A stretch of DNA of 11,230 nt from Leptospirillum sp. (GTDB lineage Bacteria > Nitrospirota > Leptospirillia > Leptospirillales > Leptospirillaceae). The position numbers and the translations under genes were made by a program. Under the pieces are notes generated by a model. The model had not been told where the DNA came from, made no database searches, and worked only from the letters and a program-made list of their open reading frames with translations. The stretch lies in contig DAIEST010000259.1 of the NCBI GenBank assembly GCA_027346125.1, positions 1 through 11,230 on the forward strand, read 5' to 3'. Numbering within the stretch: the first letter of the stretch is position 1; the number at the start of each line of letters is the position of its first letter. Shown one piece after another: positions 1 through 5,710 of this stretch.

Positions 1-705
1 TGGAGGGAAAACCCCAGGCGGGATCGGTTGCATCTTTCTGTGACGGAGGCGTTGGGAAAATCGGTCAACATGATTTTTGCCAAGATCGCCTTGCGGTGGC
101 TGACGGCGTCAAATCTTCAATCCACCGCCAACAGTTTCGGGTTCAACAAGACCATTCCCTCGGATGTTCCGATCGATCCGAGTGATGCAAATATTCCTTC
201 CGACAGGGATGGTTTTGCCAGGACAGCAGCAGGATTCGGGCAGGTCATGATCAGTCCGATTCACGCAGCGCTCATCGCTGGAGCCCTCTCGAACGGGGGC
301 GTCATGATGACCCCCCATCTTATCCATTCCATCATCGATCCGTCCGGAAAGGTCCTTTACCGGGAATTGCCAAGTCCGCTGATGACGATCACGGATCCCA
401 AGAGTGCCTGGACCCTTCTGGCGATGATGCATTCGACTACCGTTCGCGGTACTGGTCGGAGAGCGTTCCTTCACTGGCATTACGATCCGCTTCTTCGTCA
501 TATTGCGGTTGCCGGAAAAACCGGAACCCTTTCCGGCATGCATCCGGTCGGGCATTATGAGTGGTTTATGGGAATGGCCCCCATCGGAAAACCCCGTATT
601 GCCGTGGCAGCCCTTTCCATCGATATGGGGCTCTGGCGGATAAAGGGACCGGATATCGCAAGCCGCGGGATGATCGCCTATTTTCACAAGCGACCATCAT
701 TCTGA
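1..705 (+). CDS. Penicillin-binding protein, transpeptidase C-terminal part (5' end outside window)
   Basis: The frame is open from base 1, so this is the last 234 residues of a larger protein. It looks like the C-terminal half of a penicillin-binding transpeptidase, the periplasmic enzyme family that cross-links peptidoglycan stem peptides. Seen directly: an SxN-type motif (Ser-Val-Asn, bases 61-69) after a helix typical of the family (TEALGKSVN), the segment GFGQVMISPIHAALIAGAL preceding the third motif, and the KTG triad (Lys-Thr-Gly, bases 517-525) in the context AGKTGT. The catalytic SxxK serine must lie upstream of the window, so I cannot confirm it or tell class A from class B. The small size and lack of a C-terminal extension fit a class B (FtsI/PbpA-like) protein. 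A TTG at base 28 is an in-frame codon, not the true start. It ends with TGA at 703-705; no terminator hairpin follows, only a pyrimidine-rich stretch. Confidence 0.85.
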   Translation, partial: WRENPRRDRLHLSVTEALGKSVNMIFAKIALRWLTASNLQSTANSFGFNKTIPSDVPIDPSDANIPSDRDGFARTAAGFGQVMISPIHAALIAGALSNGGVMMTPHLIHSIIDPSGKVLYRELPSPLMTITDPKSAWTLLAMMHSTTVRGTGRRAFLHWHYDPLLRHIAVAGKTGTLSGMHPVGHYEWFMGMAPIGKPRIAVAALSIDMGLWRIKGPDIASRGMIAYFHKRPSF

Positions 706-846
706 GGCATTTTCTTTTTTCTCTGTCTCATTTTTGGTATTCTCTTTTCCATGCCTTCGTTTCTAGTTTTTTCCTGAGCGGTTGAGATATAGGGTATGTA
801 TTGTCCGAGTTAAGGTTGTTAATCCTATGAAAGGGAAGGGTGACTG

Positions 847-1260
847 ATGGTCTCTGTGAAAAAAGTGATGACAAAGAATCCCTTGTTGGTCGATATGACG
901 ACGACAGTACGAGAAGTGTCCGAGATCATGAAAACAAAGAGAGTTGGCAGCCTTCTTGTCAATCAGGGAGACAAGACAGTCGGGATTATCACCGAGACGG
1001 ACATTGTGCGTCGGGTGATCGCCGAGGATCGCGTTCCCTATATCACGCCTGTTTCCCAGGTCATGAGCGCTCCAGTCCTTTCGATTCAGGAAGATGCTTC
1101 GATCTATGACGCCCAGGATATGATGGACAAGCATCACATCCGGCATCTCCTTGTTCTAAGCGGGGATGAAGAGGTGGTAGGCCTGATTTCGATCCGGGAT
1201 CTGATTCATCCTGCCTATGTTGGAAAAGAAGACTCGTGGGCCGGAGGAATTACGGAATAA
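847..1260 (+). CDS. Stand-alone tandem CBS-domain protein
   Basis: A 137-residue protein made almost entirely of two CBS domains (about residues 1-58 and 66-127), which together form a Bateman module. Such modules bind adenosine nucleotides or related ligands and usually act as energy or ligand sensors. The domain signature is clear: VMTKNPLLVD opening the first repeat, VGIITETDIVRRV closing it, VMSAPVLSI opening the second and VGLISIRDLI closing it. No catalytic or DNA-binding domain is fused, so the target is unknown. The ATG start is supported by a purine-rich site (AAGGGAAGGG, 831-840) six bases upstream. It stands alone: 141 nt separate it from the penicillin-binding protein gene and a strong terminator lies 43 nt after its stop. 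I found no convincing -35/-10 pair in the upstream gap. Confidence 0.9.
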   Translation: MVSVKKVMTKNPLLVDMTTTVREVSEIMKTKRVGSLLVNQGDKTVGIITETDIVRRVIAEDRVPYITPVSQVMSAPVLSIQEDASIYDAQDMMDKHHIRHLLVLSGDEEVVGLISIRDLIHPAYVGKEDSWAGGITE

Positions 1261-1303
1261 CGTCTGGAAGCCGTTTTTCTTCATTCCAGTCTTGTTTTCG
1301 TGT

Positions 1304-1339
1304 GTCCTCCAGATGGGCAAACCCTTCTGGAGGACTTTT
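1304..1339 (+). terminator. Rho-independent terminator after the CBS-domain gene
   Basis: A 10-bp perfect stem (GTCCTCCAGA, 1304-1313, with TCTGGAGGAC, 1326-1335) continues, after one T-T mismatch, into GGG (1315-1317) pairing with CCC (1322-1324) around a CAAA loop. TTTT follows at 1336-1339. This is a textbook intrinsic terminator for plus-strand transcription ending the CBS-domain transcript. The opposite side lacks a T run, so it is not obviously bidirectional. Confidence 0.87.
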
Positions 1340-1419
1340 CTGGTCAGTTCCTGTTCCTTCCCAATGTCTTTGGAAGTATTCTGACCTTCCCCGCCGTCTT
1401 TCCTTCACTCCCGTGACCG

Positions 1420-1437
1420 CTCGTGGAAAGCCACGAG
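1420..1437. other. Perfect 7-bp hairpin in an otherwise featureless gap
   Basis: CTCGTGG (1420-1426) and CCACGAG (1431-1437) form a perfect stem around an AAAG tetraloop. Neither strand has a T run beside it, so it is not a normal terminator. The surrounding gap between the terminator and the HTH gene (1340-1575, 236 nt) contains no reading frame that I recognise. The hairpin could belong to a leader or small RNA, or be chance. Confidence 0.3.
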
Positions 1438-1562
1438 AGTCCGCCATTCTGCCTCATCGAGGAAGAGCAGGGGATGTCTCCGGCATTTCCAATCCGGATC
1501 GATTTTTCCACCTGGGCCGATCGACGAGCCGGACCTCCCAAAACTCTGAATGTAAACCATGG

Positions 1563-1592
1563 TTGACGTTGTCCGGTGAATGTGAATATCGA
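1563..1592 (+). promoter_or_regulatory. Weak candidate promoter for the HTH/HipS-like pair
   Basis: TTGACG (1563-1568) resembles a sigma-70 -35 box and TATCGA (1587-1592), 18 bases on, a poor -10 box. If used, transcription would begin around 1599-1600. That is downstream of the GTG assigned as the start and just before the ATG at 1603, implying a leaderless transcript from that ATG. An imperfect dyad, TCCGG-N10-CCGGA (1479-1498), lies about 80 nt upstream and might be an operator. This is inference from consensus similarity only. Confidence 0.2.
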
Positions 1593-1857
1593 AAAAATTT
1601 CCATGGAATTGAAAAAAGCCAGAAAACAAAAGGGATTGACACAGGAAGTTCTGGCCAGGAAGGCCGGTGTTTCCCGTGCCTCCATCATTGCCGCCGAGAA
1701 GGGAACGGACATGTCGCTCTCGACATTCCTCGGGATCCTCGATGCGCTTGAAATGAATCTTGAAATGAGCCCTAGACCCATTGATCGGGGAAGAGTTGCA
1801 GGCCGGTTTCCAACGCTGGACGAGTTGAAGAAAATGCGACTCGCGGGAGATCTCTGA
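1576..1857 (+). CDS. XRE-family HTH regulator, HipB-like (putative antitoxin)
   Basis: A 93-residue protein with a Cro/C1-type helix-turn-helix at about residues 10-65: LKKARKQKGLTQEVLARKAGVSR gives helices 1-2 and the turn, ASIIAAEKG the recognition helix, and the STFLGILDALEMNLEM helix closes the fold. This architecture, including the LTQ..LA..AGVSR.SI...EKG pattern, is typical of HipB antitoxins and related repressors. The tail (residues 66-93, with PTLDELKKMR) is a small charged extension. The next gene begins two bases after the stop and resembles the N-terminal piece of HipA, which supports a HipB-like role; such proteins usually autorepress their operon. The start is uncertain: GTG at 1576 is the first possible codon after an in-frame stop but has no clear Shine-Dalgarno. 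GTG 1582 and ATG 1603 are alternatives that keep the HTH whole. Confidence 0.8.
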   Translation: MNVNIEKISMELKKARKQKGLTQEVLARKAGVSRASIIAAEKGTDMSLSTFLGILDALEMNLEMSPRPIDRGRVAGRFPTLDELKKMRLAGDL

Positions 1858-1859
1858 GG

Positions 1860-2129
1860 ATGACGGGGGACGCCCTCGATATCTATGTCGGTAGTCGTCT
1901 GACCGCCACCCTTGAACGAGATCCGGCTGCAGGGGAATATGTTTTTTCTTATCGTTCCGGGGCACAGGATCCCGTATCCCTCACCATGCCCGTTTGTGAC
2001 CTGCTCGACCGTTTTCTGAGACTTCCCTTGAATTATGAGGGAACGAAAAAATGGCTCAGGAGAGAGGATATTGTTTCCTTCGGAATTCGATGTTGCGGGA
2101 TGGATGGGGCGAAAATCGTCCGGTTTTAA
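1860..2129 (+). CDS. Small HipA N-terminal-subdomain (HipS-like) protein
   Basis: An 89-residue protein whose first half (about residues 5-45) follows the pattern of the HipA N-terminal subdomain: LDIYVGSRLTATLERD, then YVFSYRSG, then SLTMP, corresponding to the Vyl.g..vG.L / y.F.Y / lSlslP pattern of that family. In full HipA kinases this is followed by F..LLPE and a roughly 300-residue kinase core. Here neither follows: the second half (LLDRFLRLPLNYEGTKKWL onward, with a CC pair near residues 78-79) is unlike HipA, and the frame ends at TGA 2127-2129. In tripartite HipBST systems a separate small HipS corresponds to this subdomain, but HipS is followed by the HipT kinase, absent here. The ATG is two bases after the HTH gene stop, with GGGAG upstream, so the two are probably co-translated. 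It could be a lone HipS-type protein, a decayed hipA or a DUF of similar fold. Confidence 0.6.
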   Translation: MTGDALDIYVGSRLTATLERDPAAGEYVFSYRSGAQDPVSLTMPVCDLLDRFLRLPLNYEGTKKWLRREDIVSFGIRCCGMDGAKIVRF

Positions 2130-2257
2130 CCGTTGCCACTGATTCGGCTTTCCATCGTTCCATTTCTGTATTGTCTCCTTCGTGTTTTTCTAACGAAAGA
2201 TGCTTTTGGGAGCCGCGATGATGGGGAGGGGATCGTTGTTCTCCGAAAATGCGCCTA

Positions 2258-2280
2258 TCCTCCGGTGAATGTTCGGAGGA
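2258..2280. terminator. Weak hairpin between convergent genes
   Basis: TCCTCCG (2258-2264) and CGGAGGA (2274-2280) form a perfect 7-bp stem with a 9-nt loop in the 209-nt gap (2130-2338) between the ends of the HipS-like gene and bioF. It is well placed to end transcription from either side. However, neither strand shows an adjacent T run, so it is at best an atypical terminator. I see no gene in the rest of this gap. Confidence 0.25.
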
Positions 2281-2338
2281 ATGACGGCATTCCCGCCTTT
2301 GTCTTCCGACGTTTTTGTCCATCTGTCCGACCCGCCCG

Positions 2339-3481
2339 TCAATCCTGGGCCAAACCGATTTCCTGCCCGAATACCTTGATGATCCGTTGGATCCATGACT
2401 CCTCCCAGCCAAGCGTGACAGAAATCCGGATCCGTTCCGAGCCGGAAGGGACTGTGGGCGGTCGAATCAGGGGTGCCCACAGCCCGGACTCCAGAAGGAC
2501 TTCCTGGAATCTCAGAAGTCGGTCTTCCGAAGCCAGAATGGGGAGGATCGGAGAGTCGTCCGGTGGAAGGCCGATCGCGGAACGAATCAGATGGACGCGT
2601 TCCTGAAGAAGGTGAACAATTTCGGAGTCTTCTTCCAGCAGGCGGATCGCTTCAAGGTTTGAAGCGAGGACGGAAGGGGGGAGGGATGTGGAGTAGACGA
2701 ACCCCCGTCCTTTCGAGATCAGGAGTTCCCGGAAGTCGGGATGGCAGACGGCAAAGCCCCCGAGTCCGCCAAGAGCTTTGGAGAAGGTTCCGGTCAGGAT
2801 GAGACGATCCGGATCCCATTCGATTCCGCTGGCTTCGAGTCCGCCCCGTCCTGTTCGACCAAGCGTTCCTGTCGCATGGGCTTCGTCGAGAAGGAGGAGC
2901 CCATCCCTTTGACGGACGAGACGAATCAGGTCCGTGAGGGGGGCCTGATCGCCTTCCATGCTGAAGAGCGATTCAGTCACGATCATGAATCGGGGAGAAC
3001 TGTCCGTCCCGCGGGTTCTTCTGTCCAGATCCTCTTCGATCCACGCGATATTGTTATGGGGGAACACGACAGTTTCTTTTCTCGACAGACGAAGCCCGTC
3101 GATCAACGACGCGTGATTGAGTTCGTCGGAATAGAAGAGATCGACCAGATTTCCAAAAGCGGAAAGGGTTGAGGTGTTGGCCTGGTAGCCGGTCGGGAAA
3201 ACGAGAGCCGACGGTCCCCGCTTGAAGGCGGCGATTGCCGACTCAAGTTCCCGGTTGAGCGGATGGTTTCCCGACAGCAGCCGGGAGCCCCCCGAACCGG
3301 TCCCGGATCGGGAAAGCTCGTCTCTGGCGGCGCCAATCAGTCTGGGGTGGCGGGTCAGAAAAAGGTAATCGTTTGACGAGAGCGATATGTCTCCGCGGGA
3401 TGGAAGCTGTTTCCTCTGGCCTGTCCGGTCCAGTTCGGACAAAAGCCGGTCGTTGGCCTCAAGGTACCGTTGCTCATCCAT
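2339..3481 (-). CDS. bioF: 8-amino-7-oxononanoate synthase
   Basis: A 380-residue cytoplasmic PLP enzyme of the alpha-oxoamine synthase family. It condenses pimeloyl-CoA with L-alanine, releasing CO2 and CoA, to give 8-amino-7-oxononanoate (KAPA). Seen directly: the N-terminal substrate region SSNDYLFL (35-42), the glycine-rich GTGSGGSRLLSGNHPLNRELE stretch (about 60-80), VTESLFSMEGD (168-178), DEAHATG (199-205; Asp199 and His202 contact the cofactor in this family) and TGTFSKALGGLGG with Lys235 as the PLP Schiff-base lysine. Length is normal for BioF (about 380-390). The ATG (3479-3481) overlaps the end of bioW by 8 nt, which points to translational coupling. It is the last gene of the bioB-bioW-bioF operon. 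Glycine C-acetyltransferase (Kbl) and 5-aminolevulinate synthase are close relatives, but the bioW/bioB neighbours settle the assignment. Confidence 0.96.
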   Translation of the reverse strand: MDEQRYLEANDRLLSELDRTGQRKQLPSRGDISLSSNDYLFLTRHPRLIGAARDELSRSGTGSGGSRLLSGNHPLNRELESAIAAFKRGPSALVFPTGYQANTSTLSAFGNLVDLFYSDELNHASLIDGLRLSRKETVVFPHNNIAWIEEDLDRRTRGTDSSPRFMIVTESLFSMEGDQAPLTDLIRLVRQRDGLLLLDEAHATGTLGRTGRGGLEASGIEWDPDRLILTGTFSKALGGLGGFAVCHPDFRELLISKGRGFVYSTSLPPSVLASNLEAIRLLEEDSEIVHLLQERVHLIRSAIGLPPDDSPILPILASEDRLLRFQEVLLESGLWAPLIRPPTVPSGSERIRISVTLGWEESWIQRIIKVFGQEIGLAQD

Positions 3482-4334
3482 CTGTGGCCTGGAACCTCGA
3501 GAGAAGATCGTCGTCGTTTTCAGGAGGGTGGAGAGGGTTTCTGGAGGTAAACAGGACCGGGACTTCCGTCAGATAATGGATAATCTCCGACAGAGTTGCC
3601 TGATCGAAGGACTTCCTGATGCCGATAATCCGTCCACCCGAAGGAAGGCCGGGATGTTTGACGAAAGGAAGACGGATATATCCCACACCCCGGACGCTCA
3701 GGTACCCTGTGGTGTAGTCGGGATTGTCGGAAAAGCACAACTCGAAGGCCGTTTCCTGATGCGAAAGGATTTTGCTGGAGATCTGGAGCGCTTCGATGAA
3801 GCGGCGCCCGGATCCGGCCAGGTGAACGGCCGACTCCTGCATCAGTTCAGTCCTCAGTCCAGGCCGGATACCGAAGTGCGTGACCCGGATTCCGGTTCCG
3901 TCCGGGGTCAGCTGCTCTCCGCCGGGGGGAAGGAGGGAGGCTCCGGAAAGCGTCGTATGATCTTTCGAAAGAAGGTTTTTGGCATGTCTGTATGTGACCA
4001 TGGCAGGTGTGCCAAAGATCGCTTCCATCCGTTCGAATGCTTTTTTCAGAAACGCCCATGTTTTTTCATGGCTGGTGCTTTTAAGACAAAAGACCGGAAG
4101 AAGGGGGATGTTTCGGATCTCTTCCATGTGAACGGGATCGATCCTGATATTGATCGAGTGGGGGGGAGCCAGCGGATTTTTCGAGGAAGTCGACATCCCC
4201 TGATCGAACAGTTCGAGGATCCGGGTCGGCAATGAGCTTGTATCGACGATATCCTCCCCCCCGGCAAGATGCTTTTTCTCGAGGAATGCTCGCATCCGGA
4301 TGCTGTACAGGGCAGGCAGCTCTTTTCTGCTCAT
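3474..4334 (-). CDS. bioW: 6-carboxyhexanoate--CoA ligase (pimeloyl-CoA synthetase)
   Basis: BioW activates free pimelate to pimeloyl-CoA using ATP and CoA, feeding BioF. Family signatures seen in the 286-residue product: YSIRMRAF near the N-terminus (10-17) followed by HLAGGED (22-28; relatives have HISGAE), the block SGASLLPPGGEQL...GTGIRVTHFGI (about 130-156), and the strongly conserved ELCFSDNPDYTTGY (198-211), GYIRLP (218-223) and KHPGLPSGGR (226-235). I chose the ATG at 4332-4334, 10 nt after the bioB stop, because it places the YSIRMRA motif about ten residues in; a TTG at 4397 would add 21 residues overlapping bioB. The Shine-Dalgarno is weak, so translation may depend on coupling to bioB. 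The protein is somewhat longer than the roughly 250-260 residues I expect for the family, mostly at the C-terminus. TGA at 3474-3476 overlaps the bioF start. Confidence 0.93.
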   Translation of the reverse strand: MSRKELPALYSIRMRAFLEKKHLAGGEDIVDTSSLPTRILELFDQGMSTSSKNPLAPPHSINIRIDPVHMEEIRNIPLLPVFCLKSTSHEKTWAFLKKAFERMEAIFGTPAMVTYRHAKNLLSKDHTTLSGASLLPPGGEQLTPDGTGIRVTHFGIRPGLRTELMQESAVHLAGSGRRFIEALQISSKILSHQETAFELCFSDNPDYTTGYLSVRGVGYIRLPFVKHPGLPSGGRIIGIRKSFDQATLSEIIHYLTEVPVLFTSRNPLHPPENDDDLLSRFQATDG

Positions 4335-4344
4335 GGCTGGCAGC

Positions 4345-5397
4345 CTACGGACGATCTGTCTGGTCGGGGACGTGAGGCGCCGTAAGTTCGAACCCAAGCT
4401 CGCCGATCATTCTGATGTCCTCGTCGGGAGGCCGGCCCATGCGGGTCAGATAGTTGCCGATCATGACGCCACTTGCACCATGATGGAAGATTTCAGGGTG
4501 TCTGGAGCCCAGCGCATTGACCCGGCCGCCACAGATGCGGATCTCCTTCTTCGGAAGCATATAACGGGAAACCGCAATGGACCTGAGGGCTTCGGCCGCC
4601 CCGATCCCGGCTCCTTCATCGTGGAGGGGGGTTCCGGGAATGGGAACGAGAAAATTGATCGGGACCGAATCGACGTCAAGATCCCGAAGGGTTTCAAGAA
4701 GCTGGACCCGGTCGGAGTCGGATTCCCCAAGACCGAAGATCCCGCCGGAGCACACGGAGATGCCCTGTTCCTTGGCTTTCCGGATTGTGTTGATCCGTTC
4801 TTCATATTGATGTGTGGTGACAATCCGTGGAAAATAATCCCTGGACGTTTCCAGGTTATGGTGAAGCCGGTTCAGTCCTGCGTCATGGAGTGTCTCAAGC
4901 ACCTCCCGGGAGAGGATGCCCAGTGTCGCGCAGGACCAGATCCCGACGTCGCGCCTGACCGTCTCGATCGACTGGGCGATTCCCTTCACGTCCTGCGGGT
5001 CGGAAAGGCCTCTGCCGCTTGTGGCGACACAGAACCGCCGTGCGCCGTTTTCTTTTGCCAGCCGGGCGGTCTTCCGGACCATTTCGGCAGGAACGAGCGG
5101 AAACTCCGGAGAAATTGTCTGGTGATGGGAGGACTGGGAGCAGAAATGACAGTCTTCCGAGCATCCTCCCGATTTGGCGTTCATCACGGTGCAGGGATCG
5201 ATCCGGAGGCCCCGGAAGTCTTCCCTGATCCGGTCTGCACCGTCCCGGATCAGGGGCGAGTACTGCTCGGGGAGGGAGAACAGCCATTCGGCGGAGCCTG
5301 GGTCGATTCCCTTGCCCGTTCTGGCCTCGTCCGTCAACTCCTCAAGACGACGGAGCGTTTCCGGATTCTGGCGGAATTCTGAATGCATGATATCCAT
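4345..5397 (-). CDS. bioB: Biotin synthase (radical SAM)
   Basis: A 350-residue radical SAM enzyme that inserts sulfur into dethiobiotin to form biotin. The [4Fe-4S] triad is GGCSEDCHFCSQS, with Cys79, Cys83 and Cys86 in CxxxCxxC spacing. Ligands of the second [2Fe-2S] cluster, by analogy with E. coli BioB (three Cys and one Arg), are probably Cys123 (RFCVATSGR), Cys155 (WSCATLG), Cys216 (VCSGGIFGLGE) and Arg287 (EIRICGGR). Also typical are HHNLETS (179-185) and VPINFLVPIPGTPL (245-258). The second cluster separates it from relatives such as HydE, ThiH and lipoyl synthase. ATG at 5395-5397 is taken as the start, with only a weak AGAGAC site upstream; a second ATG three codons on (5386-5388) is possible. 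It is the first gene of the biotin operon; transcription must come from the 5398-5710 gap, where I see no BirA-type operator. Confidence 0.96.
   Translation of the reverse strand: MDIMHSEFRQNPETLRRLEELTDEARTGKGIDPGSAEWLFSLPEQYSPLIRDGADRIREDFRGLRIDPCTVMNAKSGGCSEDCHFCSQSSHHQTISPEFPLVPAEMVRKTARLAKENGARRFCVATSGRGLSDPQDVKGIAQSIETVRRDVGIWSCATLGILSREVLETLHDAGLNRLHHNLETSRDYFPRIVTTHQYEERINTIRKAKEQGISVCSGGIFGLGESDSDRVQLLETLRDLDVDSVPINFLVPIPGTPLHDEGAGIGAAEALRSIAVSRYMLPKKEIRICGGRVNALGSRHPEIFHHGASGVMIGNYLTRMGRPPDEDIRMIGELGFELTAPHVPDQTDRP
5384..5395. repeat. Direct repeat TGCATGATATCC, copy 1
   Basis: An exact 12-nt match to 5578-5589. This copy covers the bioB start codon (read on the minus strand as GGATATCATGCA), so its sequence is partly fixed by coding. 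Confidence 0.5.
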
Positions 5398-5450
5398 ATC
5401 GGTCGTCTCTTTCTTGGTTTTTCAGTCCGCTCAACGCTCAAAATGATTGC

Positions 5451-5462
5451 CGGTTCGAACCG
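5451..5462. promoter_or_regulatory. Palindrome CGGTTCGAACCG upstream of bioB
   Basis: A perfect 12-bp palindrome lying 53 nt upstream of the bioB start codon, in the zone where an operator or promoter of the biotin operon would be expected. It resembles no biotin regulator site that I know; the role is inferred from position alone. Confidence 0.3.
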
Positions 5463-5577
5463 CACGATTGTTCTGAACAGGAGGATCGCAGCATCGTATC
5501 CGATCGATCTCGGGAGTCGCATCTTGCACAGGATATCCTCTCGCCCTCCCGCCTGTCCATTTTGTTTGGGGAACGGC

Positions 5578-5589
5578 TGCATGATATCC
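5578..5589. repeat. Direct repeat TGCATGATATCC, copy 2
   Basis: The second exact copy, 194 nt from the first and inside the gap. A further 11-nt pair, ATGATTGCCGG (5443-5453 and 5652-5662), occurs in the same order and similar spacing (209 nt). The sequence between the repeats is not visibly similar. Confidence 0.5.
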
Positions 5590-5591
5590 GC

Positions 5592-5604
5592 GACAGAGTC
5601 TGTC
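5592..5604. other. Inverted repeat GACAGA-G-TCTGTC
   Basis: A 6-bp dyad with a single central base. Its right arm overlaps a second dyad, TGTCA-N9-TGACA (5601-5619). They sit about 110 nt upstream of the cyclase start and about 200 nt upstream of bioB, so they could be a protein-binding site for either gene. Function is not shown. Confidence 0.25.
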
Positions 5605-5710
5605 ATCTTTGATCTGACAAACGACCGCGCGGGGTTTTGCGGGAACCGGACATGATTGCCGGAAGGGCCGATGAAGAGATCTTCTTCGGATCATTCCAGG
5701 GAGGTGAGAT

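Larger units (their letters stand above)
5398..5710. promoter_or_regulatory. Divergent intergenic region between bioB and the cyclase gene
   Basis: This 313-nt gap must carry the promoter for the leftward biotin operon and possibly one for the rightward cyclase gene. I found no confident -35/-10 pair on either strand and no convincing coding frame. What is visible: a 12-bp palindrome at 5451-5462, the palindrome AGGATATCCT at 5530-5539, an inverted repeat at 5592-5604, and two short direct repeats (listed separately). The canonical BirA operator halves (TTGTAAACC / GGTTTACAA) and the BioR-type TTATCTATAA are absent, so if biotin control acts here it uses another site. Confidence 0.5.

Noticed and set aside
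706..846. A promoter or terminator in the gap before the CBS-domain gene
   Set aside because: A pyrimidine-rich tract follows the stop but no hairpin, and TTGAGA (782-787) and TTGTCC (801-806) have no acceptable -10 partner at 16-18 nt.
2133..2606. Plus-strand 157-codon frame after the HipS-like gene, possibly a HipT/HipA remnant
   Set aside because: No HipA kinase motifs can be read, and most of it is antisense to the bioF 3' end.
4335..4397. An upstream TTG start for bioW at 4397
   Set aside because: It would overlap bioB by 53 nt, lacks a Shine-Dalgarno and adds residues not typical of BioW; ATG 4334 fits the conserved N-terminus better.
4300..5382. Plus-strand open frame of 360 codons antisense to bioB
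   Set aside because: Composition is that of a codon shadow; the minus strand carries all biotin synthase cysteines and motifs.
5443..5475. A tRNA T-arm, because GGTTCGAACC resembles the T-loop consensus
   Set aside because: On either strand the flanking five bases do not form a full T-stem, and no acceptor, D or anticodon arms are found at the right distance. It is treated as a palindrome instead.
5383..5655. Plus-strand 90-codon frame in the bioB-cyclase gap
   Set aside because: It begins inside bioB, shows no domain, membrane segment or good ribosome site, and its stop is unrelated to the cyclase start. A tiny real gene cannot be excluded, but there is no support.
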